From Candidatus Aenigmatarchaeota archaeon (lineage in GTDB: Archaea > Aenigmatarchaeota > Aenigmatarchaeia > CG10238-14 > SpSt-28): a stretch of 53,870 bases of DNA. Positions 29,821 to 40,443 of the stretch are shown here, one piece after another (positions within the stretch are counted from its first letter, which is position 1; each line of letters starts with the position of its first letter). A program made the translations under genes and the position numbers. The DNA is taken from the NCBI GenBank assembly GCA_025057985.1, contig JANXEV010000004.1:1-53870 (forward strand), given 5' to 3'. The notes under the pieces are model-generated. The model did not search any database and had not been told where the DNA came from. It worked only from the letters and a program-made list of their open reading frames with translations.

Positions 29821-30582
29821 TCACGAAAATTTTTCTTTCATTAAATTTAGGTTAAAGTTTGGTGAGAAAAACTCTCTAAAAAACTCTTCTGTAGGTTTTT
29901 CTCCTTTTCTAAAAACTAAAACTCTGTTACAGTACCAAATTTTAGGCTCTCCAGAAAACCATTTTTCATCGTTGTCTTTATCCAACTCTCCTCCGAATAA
30001 AACCCTTCTTATTACATCTAACTCACAAACACCTTCAGATTTTTCAACATATTTTGCTAAGTTAGATAAAATTGGTATATCGCCTATCAAAAACATAGAA
30101 CCGTTGATATAGATTTGCGGTATTGCAGCGTGTGTAAAATTCTTTACCAAGTTAGAAACGTACCAGTCCATCACTTTAGCATTATCTCGATCTTTGTATA
30201 CTTCATATTCGATCAAAACTATCGGATTTTTTTGTACAAATCCATAAAAAAGATGAGGATCCACTTTTGCGCAATGTGGGCAACCTATACCGGTGAAGTA
30301 GATTAGACAGGTTTTTGGAGAATAACAATCATACTCTATTTCCTTACCAGAAGAACAATCAAAAGGATCATATAAAATTTTCCCATATTTCGTTTCTAAA
30401 CTTTCTCTAAAACAAATCTTCCCTTCATGTTCACATATTCCCATGTCTTTTCTACAAGAAAATTGAACATAAGAATCTGTGGAATTCTCTCGATAAGGTA
30501 AAAAATTCAAAACGAAATAGACTAGAAAAGAAGCAAAAAACACCGTTACTAAAAAAGCTATAGTCGATTTTTTGACCTTCAT
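29821..30582 (-). CDS. Membrane-anchored thioredoxin-fold (DsbA-like) protein
   Basis: 'CLIYFTGIGCPHCAKVDPHLFY', cis-Pro-like 'AIPQIYING'. Confidence 0.75.
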   Translation of the reverse strand: MKVKKSTIAFLVTVFFASFLVYFVLNFLPYRENSTDSYVQFSCRKDMGICEHEGKICFRESLETKYGKILYDPFDCSSGKEIEYDCYSPKTCLIYFTGIGCPHCAKVDPHLFYGFVQKNPIVLIEYEVYKDRDNAKVMDWYVSNLVKNFTHAAIPQIYINGSMFLIGDIPILSNLAKYVEKSEGVCELDVIRRVLFGGELDKDNDEKWFSGEPKIWYCNRVLVFRKGEKPTEEFFREFFSPNFNLNLMKEKFS

Positions 30583-31422
30583 TTACCCCACCCTAAGAAA
30601 AAACCAAATAACCGCGGCCAATCCTATCAGGCTCAACCCTACTAAAAATCTCATTAATCTTCTATGTTTTTTATAAATTTTTTCACGTATCACTTTCGGC
30701 TCCAAACCTCTAACGAGAAGTAGAATTATTAGAATCTCTGGTAGAATAAAAAGGACATTATAGTAAAATAAAATTAACAAAGTGGAGAAAAAATTTTGTT
30801 GAACGGAATGTAAAAAACTTATCAACCCCAAATAAAACAAACCCGTACACGGAAGTTCAACCAAGGTCACTGTAGCTGCCAATAAAATAGTGGCTAATAA
30901 AGAAGTGTAAGTTAGGAGTTTTTTAATCGCACCTTTTGTAAATTCTGGAACAGAAAAAATCGATTTTTTGCCCAATATTGCATCTCTTATGTTTATAAAC
31001 CCGGCGATCAAAAGAACAGAAACTAAAAATATTTTTAAATAATGGAATACATTCGACGCGACAGAAATGGAATAGAAAAAAGAATAGCCAAAATAAATCA
31101 ACAAACCTAAGGAGAAGTATGTAACGAAAACGACCAAAGTAAAAACAATCGCCCTAATTATTATATCTTTTCTACTCACACTCATCGAAGCCAAAGTAGC
31201 TATCATAACAGTTAATAAAGAAATCACACATGGATTTACAGAATCGGCTAAAGACAAAAGAGTAACTATCGTTATAAATTGGATTGGAGAAAGATCTCTA
31301 CTTAATTCTAAATCCTCTATTTTTAGAAAATTGAAGTTTGTTAGAATCAAGAAAATTAGAAGCGCTGACAAAATAGCTACTAAAAATATTGTTACTATTT
31401 TTTCTTTGTTTCTCGCTACCAT
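30583..31422 (-). CDS. CcdA/DsbD-like transmembrane electron-transfer protein
   Basis: 'LADSVNPCVISLLTVMIATL' and 'VELPCTGLFYLGLISFL' paired-Cys TM motifs. Confidence 0.8.
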   Translation of the reverse strand: MVARNKEKIVTIFLVAILSALLIFLILTNFNFLKIEDLELSRDLSPIQFITIVTLLSLADSVNPCVISLLTVMIATLASMSVSRKDIIIRAIVFTLVVFVTYFSLGLLIYFGYSFFYSISVASNVFHYLKIFLVSVLLIAGFINIRDAILGKKSIFSVPEFTKGAIKKLLTYTSLLATILLAATVTLVELPCTGLFYLGLISFLHSVQQNFFSTLLILFYYNVLFILPEILIILLLVRGLEPKVIREKIYKKHRRLMRFLVGLSLIGLAAVIWFFLRVG

Positions 31423-32150
31423 TTTTTCACCTTAACATGAGACAATATTAACTCTGATATTTCTACTGTTTTTATACCACTAAATTTTTTAAGTGAAAAG
31501 ACACAAAGAGGGCATGAAGTTACTAAAATCTTAGCTCTTGTTTTTTTAGCTTGTTCTATTCTTTCTTTTGCTATTTCTCTCGCCAAAATGGGGTAGTTCG
31601 CACCAACGCCACCTCCACTACCACAACACAAAGAAGTCTCTCTACTTTCTTCCATTTCTACTAAATCATATCCAAGCGCTTTTATTATCATTCTAGGTTC
31701 TTCATATATTCCGGAATACCTCCCTAAATGGCAAGGATCATGGTATGTTACTTTTCCTCTACCTTTTCTATAAATTTTCAATCTACCGTCTCGAATTCCT
31801 TCCCAGATCATTTTAATCGCATGAACACATTCTATTTTCCACTCCCGACAAACCTTAGAATATTCCTTAGAAAAAGTGTAGTAACAAGCAGGACAACTTA
31901 AAATTATTTTTCCGACGTTGTATTTCCTAAAAACTTCAAAATTTTTCCTTACCAAATTTCTAAATTGTTGAAAATATCCAGCGTTTCTGACAGGCGAACC
32001 GCAACAAACTTCTTCTTCCACTTCTATAAACTTAACTTCCATTTCTCTCAAAATTTTTTCATAATTTTCTTTTAAATTTCTATAAACAAATTTCTTCAAA
32101 CAACCTGGATAATACAAAACATTTGGTTTTAGTACTTTTTCTATTATCAT
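31416..32150 (-). CDS. CCG-domain Fe-S oxidoreductase (LutA/HdrB-like)
   Basis: 'VEEEVCCGSPVRNAGYF', 'HDPCHLGRYSGIYEEPR', 'SLCCGSGGGVGANYP'. Confidence 0.88.
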   Translation of the reverse strand: MIIEKVLKPNVLYYPGCLKKFVYRNLKENYEKILREMEVKFIEVEEEVCCGSPVRNAGYFQQFRNLVRKNFEVFRKYNVGKIILSCPACYYTFSKEYSKVCREWKIECVHAIKMIWEGIRDGRLKIYRKGRGKVTYHDPCHLGRYSGIYEEPRMIIKALGYDLVEMEESRETSLCCGSGGGVGANYPILAREIAKERIEQAKKTRAKILVTSCPLCVFSLKKFSGIKTVEISELILSHVKVKKW

Positions 32151-32159
32151 ACCATCAAC

Positions 32160-33428
32160 CTAACAACAATAAAGTTTTTCTTGAACCTCACCGTTTTTTG
32201 AACTTTTGCCAAAGGGATTCCCAAAAATTTCCACATTCTCAACCATTTCAGAATTAGTTTTGGTCTCATAACCACTTTTAACACTAATTTCTCTGATTTT
32301 TCTAACGATCTCTGGAACGTCTAAGCTCACCGGACATACTTCTTTACATGAACCACACAAGTTGCAAAAATACAAACCTGAATTGAAGGTTTGTTCTATT
32401 CCTTCGATCATAAAAGTTTTCAAAACACCTATCCCACCTATGTAATCTTTACCATATCTTTCAAAGACTTGTCTATAAATCGGACATGAATATAAACACG
32501 CCCCACAACCTATACAATATAAAATTTCTTCTAAATCTGTGTTAACAATTTTACTTCTACCATTATCCACAAGAACCAAATACACTTCCTCAGGTCCATG
32601 AACTCCGTAGACTATTTTCTTCTGTAAATCAGCAGTTTTACTTAAAGATGAAATGATGTTTATGTAAGAAGTTGATTTAGAACCCGTACCATAGAATGAC
32701 AATACCTTAGAAATCAAGATAGCATCATCTAAATTCTTAACTATCTTGTCTATGCTGGCAACTATTATATGTTTATTTGGAATTTTTGAAACGAGAGATA
32801 TATTACCTTCATTCTCTATTATAACAATGAACCCGTCTGAAGTTATCACATTTGCCCCAGTCAAACCATATTTCGCTTCAAAGATTTTTCTTCTAATGTA
32901 ATTTTTCACGAAACTCACAATTTCTTCAGGTTCAGGTTTTAATCTAACTCTGAACCTTCTCCTTATTGCCTTGACGACTTTTTCTAATGGAATATGTAAA
33001 GCCGGTGTAACAGGATGTGAAGAACTTTCCCCACAAATTTGTACTATAAAATCCCCACAATCTGTTTCGACAACCTTATTTCTCTTATAAAATCTTTCTT
33101 CAAAGCCTATCTCTTTTATAACGTTAGACTTACTTTTAACCAAAAGTTCGCCCTCTGGTATTATCTTTTCCAAAATCCGTAGAGCTTCTTTTGAATCCTT
33201 AGCCTCAAAAACTTTTACCCCATTCTTCTCTAAATTTTCTACAGCCTTTTCCTTTAACTCAAAAACGTTTTTAATAGAATCTTCTCTGATGCGTCTAATC
33301 GTTTTTTTAAGTTCGTTCAAATCTAAATCCCTCAAAATCTCTCTTCTTCTAGAGATATATGTATAGTAAGCTTTTTTAAAAAATCTTTTCGAATTTTTTC
33401 TCTTTTGTAAAATCTCACTCAATTCCAT
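32160..33428 (-). CDS. LUD-domain plus 4Fe-4S protein (LutB-like)
   Basis: 'ANVITSDGFIVIIENEGN', 'CIGCGACLYSCPIYRQV', 'CNLCGSCKEVCPVSLDVPEI'. Confidence 0.88.
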   Translation of the reverse strand: MELSEILQKRKNSKRFFKKAYYTYISRRREILRDLDLNELKKTIRRIREDSIKNVFELKEKAVENLEKNGVKVFEAKDSKEALRILEKIIPEGELLVKSKSNVIKEIGFEERFYKRNKVVETDCGDFIVQICGESSSHPVTPALHIPLEKVVKAIRRRFRVRLKPEPEEIVSFVKNYIRRKIFEAKYGLTGANVITSDGFIVIIENEGNISLVSKIPNKHIIVASIDKIVKNLDDAILISKVLSFYGTGSKSTSYINIISSLSKTADLQKKIVYGVHGPEEVYLVLVDNGRSKIVNTDLEEILYCIGCGACLYSCPIYRQVFERYGKDYIGGIGVLKTFMIEGIEQTFNSGLYFCNLCGSCKEVCPVSLDVPEIVRKIREISVKSGYETKTNSEMVENVEIFGNPFGKSSKNGEVQEKLYCC

Positions 33429-33509
33429 AAGAAAAGTTAGTTGAAACCTTATATAAACTTTGGTTTCAATTTATGAAACTTTAAATTTTGAAAACAAAAA
33501 CAAAAAAAT

Positions 33510-33962
33510 ATGGATAGGAGAGTTATTCTATTGGCAATTATTATAACAAGTTTTGTTTTCTCTGTTTCCTTAGCTACTCTTTATGCACAAATAAGGATCA
33601 TGGAAGCGAACGCCTACGCTTGTTCTTTTTCAATTCCAGCTTTAATCCCCTTGTTTTCTTCATTTGGTGTGTTAATTGGTCTGATAGTTTACTACTTGCT
33701 TTCTCCAAAAATAGAAAAAATATCACTAAAGAAAGTCGAAGCTATTTTAGAAATTCTAGAACCTAGAGAAAGAGAGATCATAAAAATGTTGATAGAGAAT
33801 GGAGGAGAGTTGTCTCAAGCGAAGATTTCCTCTAAACTTGGAAAAGTCAATGCCCACAGGATCTTAGAAAAGTTAATAAAAAGGGGTGTTGTTTCGAAAA
33901 TTCCTCTCAAAAAAACTAACAAAATAAAAATTAATGATAAATTCAAATCTGTTTTTCAATAA
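33510..33962 (+). CDS. Membrane-anchored winged-HTH transcriptional regulator
   Basis: Two TMs then 'LEPREREIIKMLIENGGELSQAKISSKLGKVNAHRILEKLIKRGVV'. Confidence 0.8.
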   Translation: MDRRVILLAIIITSFVFSVSLATLYAQIRIMEANAYACSFSIPALIPLFSSFGVLIGLIVYYLLSPKIEKISLKKVEAILEILEPREREIIKMLIENGGELSQAKISSKLGKVNAHRILEKLIKRGVVSKIPLKKTNKIKINDKFKSVFQ

Positions 33963-34079
33963 AAAAAGGTTGTGAGATTTAAAGACTTATTTTTCTACTG
34001 GTAAAGTTCGATGACGGCTTCGATAGAGATATTATAAAAGAAAATAGGAGAATTGGGACGTGATGGTGTTTAAAAGAAC

Positions 34080-35357
34080 TTACTTCGCCTTCACCACGTC
34101 CAAAACTATTCCAGCTGCAACAGTCATTCCCATGTCTCTTATGGCGAACTTTCCTAGAGTTGGGAAATCAGATTGTTTCTCTACAACCACAGGTCTTAGA
34201 GGAACAACTCTTACCTTCGCTACATCACCAGTCTTTAGAAACTCAGGTTTTTCTTGTGATGGTTGTCCTGTCCTTGGGTCAATCTTTGCAATTATTTCTT
34301 CTATTCTACCGGCAACAGTTGCTGTGTGAATGTGGAAAACAGGCGTATAACCTGGTGCTAAAACCGTTGGATGTTGTAAAACTACGATTTGAGCTGTAAA
34401 CTCTTTAGCCACGCTAGGTGGATTGTTCGGATGTCCTGCTACATCTCCTCTTCTCACATCGGTTTTACTTATTCCTCTAACGTTAAAACCTATGTTATCA
34501 CCAGGCATCGCTTGCGGCACGTTTTGATGATGCATCTCTATTGATTTAACTTCTCCTTTAACACCACTTGGTTCGAAGACAACCACATCGTTTACTTTCA
34601 AAACGCCACTCTCGACTCTACCAACTGGGACTGTACCTACACCAGTTATAGAATATACATCCTGAATTGGTATTCTCAAAGGTTTATCTACTGGTCTAGG
34701 CGGAACTTGTAGCATATCTAAAGCTTCTACAAGAGTTGGGCCATTGTACCATGACATCTTATCACTTCTTTTGACAATATTTTCCCCAAACTGAGCGGCC
34801 GTAGGAACGACCTGTATTTTCGATATATCATAACCGACAGACTTCAACAACTTTAAAGCGTCTTCCTTCAATTTTTCATAAACTTCTTTCTTATAACCCC
34901 CTAGATCCATTTTAGAAATGGCGACGATGACTTGATTTATACCAAGAACTTTTATCAAGAAAACGTGCTCTTTTGTTTGTTCCTGCACACCTTCACCAGG
35001 CCTAGCAGAAACAACCAAAATCGCTGCGTCTGCCTGTGAAGCACCAGTAATCATGTTCTTAACAAAATCTCTATGTCCAGGAGCATCGATAACCGTAAAG
35101 AAGTATTTCTGAGTCTCAAAAGGTCTATGCATTATATCGATCGTCATTCCTCTCATTCTTTCTTCCTTTTCTCTATCGACTATATAGGCAAACTCTCCTC
35201 CTTCTATCTTAAATTCTTTCGCCAACTCTTGATATTTTCTCAATTCTTCATCTCTTACAGCACCACTTTCATATAATAACCTACCGACTATCGTTGATTT
35301 ACCATGATCTACGTGCCCGACTACTACCAGATTCATATGAGGCTTCGCCATTTTCAT
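34080..35357 (-). CDS. tuf: Translation elongation factor EF-1 alpha
   Basis: 'NLVVVGHVDHGKSTIVGRLLYESG', 'DAPGHRDFVKNMITGASQADAAILVV'. Confidence 0.97.
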   Translation of the reverse strand: MKMAKPHMNLVVVGHVDHGKSTIVGRLLYESGAVRDEELRKYQELAKEFKIEGGEFAYIVDREKEERMRGMTIDIMHRPFETQKYFFTVIDAPGHRDFVKNMITGASQADAAILVVSARPGEGVQEQTKEHVFLIKVLGINQVIVAISKMDLGGYKKEVYEKLKEDALKLLKSVGYDISKIQVVPTAAQFGENIVKRSDKMSWYNGPTLVEALDMLQVPPRPVDKPLRIPIQDVYSITGVGTVPVGRVESGVLKVNDVVVFEPSGVKGEVKSIEMHHQNVPQAMPGDNIGFNVRGISKTDVRRGDVAGHPNNPPSVAKEFTAQIVVLQHPTVLAPGYTPVFHIHTATVAGRIEEIIAKIDPRTGQPSQEKPEFLKTGDVAKVRVVPLRPVVVEKQSDFPTLGKFAIRDMGMTVAAGIVLDVVKAK

Positions 35358-35432
35358 CCCTCCTTGTTAAATTTTATATTTTTTACTTAAATACTTATAA
35401 TCAAAGTTTAAATTTAAATTTTTTAACAACAT

Positions 35433-37634
35433 CTAACCAGCCGAAATTTCTGCCTTAGGTATTTCTTCTGGCAATCCCTTTCTCTTCCTTATCGATTTTA
35501 TAACCTGATCTCTTAACTCAGTTGGTAATTTCTCAAAAACTATGTCTACTAAACTATAGAAACCCCTTCCACTCGTCAAAGATTTTAATTTAGCATCGAA
35601 ACCGAACAACTCACTAACCGGAATTTTAGCCATTAAAATCATTGTATCCCTTTCTTCACTCATTTCCAATATCGCTCCTCTTCTATTTTCTATTTCCCTA
35701 CTTACTATTCCCATGTATTCGTTTGGTATATCGATCCTCAAGATTTGTTTTGGCTCCAAAAGAGTAGCTTCAGCCAACAACATCGCTTGTCTTATCGCAT
35801 ATCTAACAGCAGGCATTATTTGACCTGGTCCTCTGTGAACTGGATCTTCATGTAAATCTGCATCAACTAGTTTGACTTTCAACTTTATACACGGCTCTCT
35901 TGCTAAAGGCCCATCGTCCATAACTTCTCTAAAAGCATCTTTTATCATTTCCATGACTTCCAATAAAAACTGAACACCTTTTGTTTGATCTATAAAAACA
36001 TTTTTGTTATAAATCAACTGAACGCTCATCGCGTCTTCGTGTTTCATCCCAGCTTTTTCTAGTTTCTGATAAAGTTCCAAATTCTTTCTTTTCACTTCAA
36101 TGTTGCTTGGGATTGTTCCTTCTCTCATAGCTTCGTAAACTCCGTCTTCCAACGGCTCTACCACGAAATATAGCTTGTTATGTTTGTTGGGCGACTTTCC
36201 TTCTACTATAATCGATGGTTTTTGAATCGTTTCTCTGTAAACAACTATCGGCGGCGACATCTCTACGTCTATACCCATGTCTTTCAATTTATGCTCAACC
36301 TTTATTTCCAGGTGCAATTCTCCTAACCCTGACACCAAGTATTCTCCAGTTTCTTGATTTATTTTAACCAATAATGTTGGATCCTCTTTTCCAATCTTTC
36401 TCAACGTATCGACTAATTTTGGTAGATCCATGGGATTTTTTGGCTCAACTGCTTTTGTAACAACTGGCTCAAAAAGATGTTTTATTTCAGCGAAAGGCTC
36501 GATCGGAAAATCAGCATCACAAATCGTTTCACCAGTAAAAGCATCTGGAATTCCAACAATAGCAACAACGTTTCCCGCTGTAACTTCTTCAACAGGAATT
36601 CTGTTTATTCCTTTGAAAATAGCAACCTGTTGAACTCTTTCTTTTTGCTTCGAATTTATCAAAAGAATCTCCTTGCCCTTAAAAATTTTTCCAGAAAATA
36701 TCCTAGCCGTAGCCACGAAACCCACATGCTCGTCCGGAATCATTTTTGTAACTATGGCGGCTAGTTTTCCGTTAGCATCACACGATATCATCTGTTTACC
36801 TATTTCACTTTCTATATCCCCTCTCCAAATTTTCGAAACTCTATATTTTTGTGCGTCTACAGGTGAAGGTAAATGTCTAACTAACATATCCAAAATAACT
36901 TTGTGTAGTGGTGCTTTTTTAGCTAGCTCGTCTTCCTTTCCTTCTAGGGTTAGTTGAATCACTTCTTTAAGAGTAACCCCACTTTTTTGTAAAAATGGTA
37001 TAGAAACTGCCCATCTTTTAAAAGCACTACCTATAGCCACACTTCCATCTTTAACACTAACTACCCACTTGTCTTTAAATTCTTCAGGACAATGCTTTTG
37101 AATTAAAACATTCACCTCTTTAATTATTTTCTCAAATCTCTCCATCATCTGTTCCGGCGTAAGTTTCAATTCCTTTATCAACCTGTCTGTTTTATTAATA
37201 AACAAAACTGGTTTAACATATTCCCTCAAAGCTTGTTTAAAAACCGTTTCGGTTTGAGGCATTATACCTTCCACTGCATCAATCAAAACTATAGTACCAT
37301 CGGCGGCTCGCATAGCTTTTGTCACATCGCCACCAAAATCTACGTGGCCAGGTGTGTCCAACAAATTTATTAAATAATCTTTTCCTTCATACTCATGAAC
37401 CATACTTACGTTTGCTCCGTAGACTGTAAGTTGTCTTTTTCTTTCCTCTGGATCAAACCATGTATACATGACTTTACCTGCCATTTCCTCTGCAAGCATC
37501 CCTGCCCCTGCCATGAGATTATCAGTTAGTGTTGTCTTCCCGTGGTGCACATGACTGCTAGTGGCAACATTTCTTATCCTATTCGGATCTTTCATACATT
37601 CCATAACTCTCTCGATCATTTTCTTTTCTGCCAA
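35433..37634 (-). CDS. fusA: Translation elongation factor EF-2
   Basis: 'RNVATSSHVHHGKTTLTDNL', 'LLDTPGHVDFGGDVTKAMR', 'HRGPGQIMPAVRYAI'. Confidence 0.97.
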   Translation of the reverse strand: MAEKKMIERVMECMKDPNRIRNVATSSHVHHGKTTLTDNLMAGAGMLAEEMAGKVMYTWFDPEERKRQLTVYGANVSMVHEYEGKDYLINLLDTPGHVDFGGDVTKAMRAADGTIVLIDAVEGIMPQTETVFKQALREYVKPVLFINKTDRLIKELKLTPEQMMERFEKIIKEVNVLIQKHCPEEFKDKWVVSVKDGSVAIGSAFKRWAVSIPFLQKSGVTLKEVIQLTLEGKEDELAKKAPLHKVILDMLVRHLPSPVDAQKYRVSKIWRGDIESEIGKQMISCDANGKLAAIVTKMIPDEHVGFVATARIFSGKIFKGKEILLINSKQKERVQQVAIFKGINRIPVEEVTAGNVVAIVGIPDAFTGETICDADFPIEPFAEIKHLFEPVVTKAVEPKNPMDLPKLVDTLRKIGKEDPTLLVKINQETGEYLVSGLGELHLEIKVEHKLKDMGIDVEMSPPIVVYRETIQKPSIIVEGKSPNKHNKLYFVVEPLEDGVYEAMREGTIPSNIEVKRKNLELYQKLEKAGMKHEDAMSVQLIYNKNVFIDQTKGVQFLLEVMEMIKDAFREVMDDGPLAREPCIKLKVKLVDADLHEDPVHRGPGQIMPAVRYAIRQAMLLAEATLLEPKQILRIDIPNEYMGIVSREIENRRGAILEMSEERDTMILMAKIPVSELFGFDAKLKSLTSGRGFYSLVDIVFEKLPTELRDQVIKSIRKRKGLPEEIPKAEISAG

Positions 37635-37662
37635 AACATACCACCTCCTAAAATCAAAAAAT

Positions 37663-38265
37663 CTATCTAGCTCCTTCCGCTTCTTTCTCTATTCTCTCCT
37701 TATCTCTAACAGAATCACTTTTACTAGCATCATTGTTATAAGCACCTACGATTTCATCTACTAAAGCGTCTACCATGTTTGTTTTTTTTCCAAAAGCTTT
37801 CCTATAAGCCGCCTGAGCTATATGTCGTAGCGCTAAATCAACTCTCCTTTGTGGAGAAGTAACTACAGCCTTTCTAACTATTATACCACCAACTTGATAT
37901 GCAGCAATTTCCTCTCTCACAGCAGAATTTTCTATTGCTCTAACAAAAACCTCTAGCGGATTTTTTCCCGTAATTTCATGAATTTTATCAAAAGCTTTTT
38001 CGACGATTTTGTATGTGGTCTGCCATCTGCCAACTACTCTTCCGGAAGTTAGAACATGTTTCTTACTTTTATGGCCAGGCACCATCAAATGTGTTATCAA
38101 TCTCTCAACAATATTCATTTTAGATTTGTGAAATTGGTATTTTGCATGTCTTCCACAAGATTTGGGTATAATTTTTGGAGTTAGGTTTATATACCTTTCC
38201 AAACCAGGGTCTTCGACTTTAACATCAAAGCTCCATTTACCAAAAAGTTTTATATCTTCACCCAT
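37663..38265 (-). CDS. rps7: Ribosomal protein S7 (uS7)
   Basis: 'VERLITHLMVPG', 'VFVRAIENSAVREEIAAYQVGGIIVRKAVVTSPQRRVDLALRHIAQAA'. Confidence 0.96.
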   Translation of the reverse strand: MGEDIKLFGKWSFDVKVEDPGLERYINLTPKIIPKSCGRHAKYQFHKSKMNIVERLITHLMVPGHKSKKHVLTSGRVVGRWQTTYKIVEKAFDKIHEITGKNPLEVFVRAIENSAVREEIAAYQVGGIIVRKAVVTSPQRRVDLALRHIAQAAYRKAFGKKTNMVDALVDEIVGAYNNDASKSDSVRDKERIEKEAEGAR

Positions 38266-38271
38266 TAAAAT

Positions 38272-38694
38272 CTACCTAGCTGGTTTCTGTTTCTTACCCT
38301 TCAATATTTCACTGAGCGCAACACCATTAACAGCAATTACTTTATACTTAACACCAACCATACTTCCTTTAGAACCACCTTGTCCTCCACCAACCTTTGT
38401 TATTATAACTTCATCGTGTTCACTTATTTTGTCTATGGCCCCAACACCAGGAACGTGAGCAGTAACTTGTAGATTATTTTTTATAAGCTGAACTCTAACA
38501 CATTTCGTCAAACCTGAAGCAGGCTTTCTTTGTTCCACAGCCCTTTTTTCTATAACTATACCTCTAGCCATTGGTGCTCCTTCTAATGGATCTTTTTTCC
38601 ATAGTTCCATAGCTCTATACCTATAGCTAGAGCTGGACCATCTAAATTTTTTTCTATTTTTCTTCAACTTTCTTCCTGCAAACTCCCCTGGCAT
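38272..38694 (-). CDS. rps12: Ribosomal protein S12 (uS12)
   Basis: '[20 protein letters not shown]', '[35 protein letters not shown]'. Confidence 0.96.
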   Translation of the reverse strand: MPGEFAGRKLKKNRKKFRWSSSSYRYRAMELWKKDPLEGAPMARGIVIEKRAVEQRKPASGLTKCVRVQLIKNNLQVTAHVPGVGAIDKISEHDEVIITKVGGGQGGSKGSMVGVKYKVIAVNGVALSEILKGKKQKPAR

Positions 38695-39098
38695 TATCTC
38701 ACCACAACCTCGTCAACATCATAGTTTCTTTTTAAAATTTTTCTTATAGCATTTATATTCCTACCATTTTTCCCTATCACCAAACTCTTGTACACATTGT
38801 CAACGGTAATCTCTATCACTTTTTTCTCCTTTTCGTTTCTTATTTTTATATCCTTAGCTCCTCTTATCGAATTCCTTAAAAACTCCATCAAATTCGAATT
38901 ATACGTAAAAACTTTAATCTTTTTTTTCATCATGTTTTCCAAAGTTTTTACCATACCGTTGTTTTCTATTTTTTGACCTTCCTCTATCAAAAAATAAACC
39001 ACATCTTCGAAAATCAAACAATCTTTAACGCTTAAATGTGTGATAGACTCAAATAGATTTATCATTTTTATCGCTTCTGTATCAAAAACTATAGCCAT
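38694..39098 (-). CDS. NusA-like KH-domain transcription factor
   Basis: '[28 protein letters not shown]' and position in the rpo-rps12 operon. Confidence 0.85.
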   Translation of the reverse strand: MAIVFDTEAIKMINLFESITHLSVKDCLIFEDVVYFLIEEGQKIENNGMVKTLENMMKKKIKVFTYNSNLMEFLRNSIRGAKDIKIRNEKEKKVIEITVDNVYKSLVIGKNGRNINAIRKILKRNYDVDEVVVR

Positions 39099-39101
39099 AC
39101 T

Positions 39102-39353
39102 TCATCCCTTTATCGCTATCACTGCCACTGGGTATGGTTTTCCACACAAAGTACCCATTTCTTTACTGCTTCCATCAAAAATTTCTACAGCAACATTGCT
39201 GTGTAAAATAATGTTTTTTATTTTCTCAGGAGTATTCTTAGCTAAGACTACCAGCTCTACGTTATTGTTTCTTATGAATTTCAAGACCTCTCGATAACCA
39301 AGAATAGCTTTATTTTCCTTCAGAGCCTCTTTTATCTTTTCTTTCACGTTCAT
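39102..39353 (-). CDS. Ribosomal protein L30e family
   Basis: 'KENKAILGYREVLKFIRNNNVELVVLAKNTPEKIK', located between rpoA'' and nusA-like. Confidence 0.88.
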   Translation of the reverse strand: MNVKEKIKEALKENKAILGYREVLKFIRNNNVELVVLAKNTPEKIKNIILHSNVAVEIFDGSSKEMGTLCGKPYPVAVIAIKG

Positions 39354-40443
39354 CTTTTTCCCTCTTTACAACCAACTCGAACATTCCTGTACCAGTTGGT
39401 GCGACTTGTCCAATCATTACATTTTCGAACATACCTTTAAATTCATCTACCTCTCCTCTGATAGCAGCCCTTGCCAAATGTTTGATTGTTTCTTCAAAAG
39501 CAGCCCTAGATAGAACAGAATGTTTGGCTCCAGCAACTCCGTACCTACCTATCGACATTATCTCACCGCTCCATGTCATTATATCTGCGAGTAGATATAG
39601 ATATCTTATATTAACATCCAAACCCTGTTCTTGCATCGTTTTGTAAGCTTCTCTAACTATAAGGTTTCTAGCAGCTTCTATACCAAAAATTTCATAAACT
39701 TCATAAATGTCATTAGAATACGTTCTAGTTTCGTCAACTTCTTCCATCATTAAAACTTTTTCCAGATTGCTACCTAAAGTTTGAATCAACCAACGATTTT
39801 CTTCACTTCTAACAATCGCCGCTGTCACACCTTCTATACCTTCTACCACCAAATTTAAAATATCGTCTTTTAGTTTTTGAAGCTCTGTCACTTGAACTTC
39901 TTCTTTTTTCTTCATCTCAACCAATATATTTCCTTCTTTGACTTTAACCTTTACACCACCTATCTTTTCCTCAATCACACCTGCTATCTTTTCCGTCTTT
40001 CTTTTATCCCTCGGTTCGATTTGAATGCTAAAATTAAACAAATCTAGTGAGATGTTTTTCGTTAAATCATAAACTCTCCTTTCGATTATTTTGTTTGCAA
40101 ATTCTTCAGCTTTTTCTTTTGTGTTGTATTCTTTCTTCAGGTATATTATCATCATGGGTGTTTCTATTTTTTTCTTAGCATCAAAAATTTCAATCAACCT
40201 AGGTAAACCTAAAGTGACTTTTATACCTAAGGAACCTGCAACATGATAAGTTCTCATCGTTAGTTGAGTCGCTGGTTCAGAAATGCTTTGCGCGGCCAAT
40301 ATACCTATACTTTCTCCGGGTTCGAATCTAGATTTATTGTATTCTTCTTCTACCGCTTTTACCAACATCTCCTTTTGTTTTTCATTTAACTTCATTTCTT
40401 CACTTACTTTTTCTATTTCATCAAGAATTTTCTTAGGAAGCAT
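39310..40443 (-). CDS. rpoA2: RNA polymerase subunit A''
   Basis: 'EPGESIGILAAQSISEPATQLTMRTYHVAGSL', 'GQVAPTGTGMFELVV'. Confidence 0.96.
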   Translation of the reverse strand: MLPKKILDEIEKVSEEMKLNEKQKEMLVKAVEEEYNKSRFEPGESIGILAAQSISEPATQLTMRTYHVAGSLGIKVTLGLPRLIEIFDAKKKIETPMMIIYLKKEYNTKEKAEEFANKIIERRVYDLTKNISLDLFNFSIQIEPRDKRKTEKIAGVIEEKIGGVKVKVKEGNILVEMKKKEEVQVTELQKLKDDILNLVVEGIEGVTAAIVRSEENRWLIQTLGSNLEKVLMMEEVDETRTYSNDIYEVYEIFGIEAARNLIVREAYKTMQEQGLDVNIRYLYLLADIMTWSGEIMSIGRYGVAGAKHSVLSRAAFEETIKHLARAAIRGEVDEFKGMFENVMIGQVAPTGTGMFELVVKREKDERERKDKRGSEGK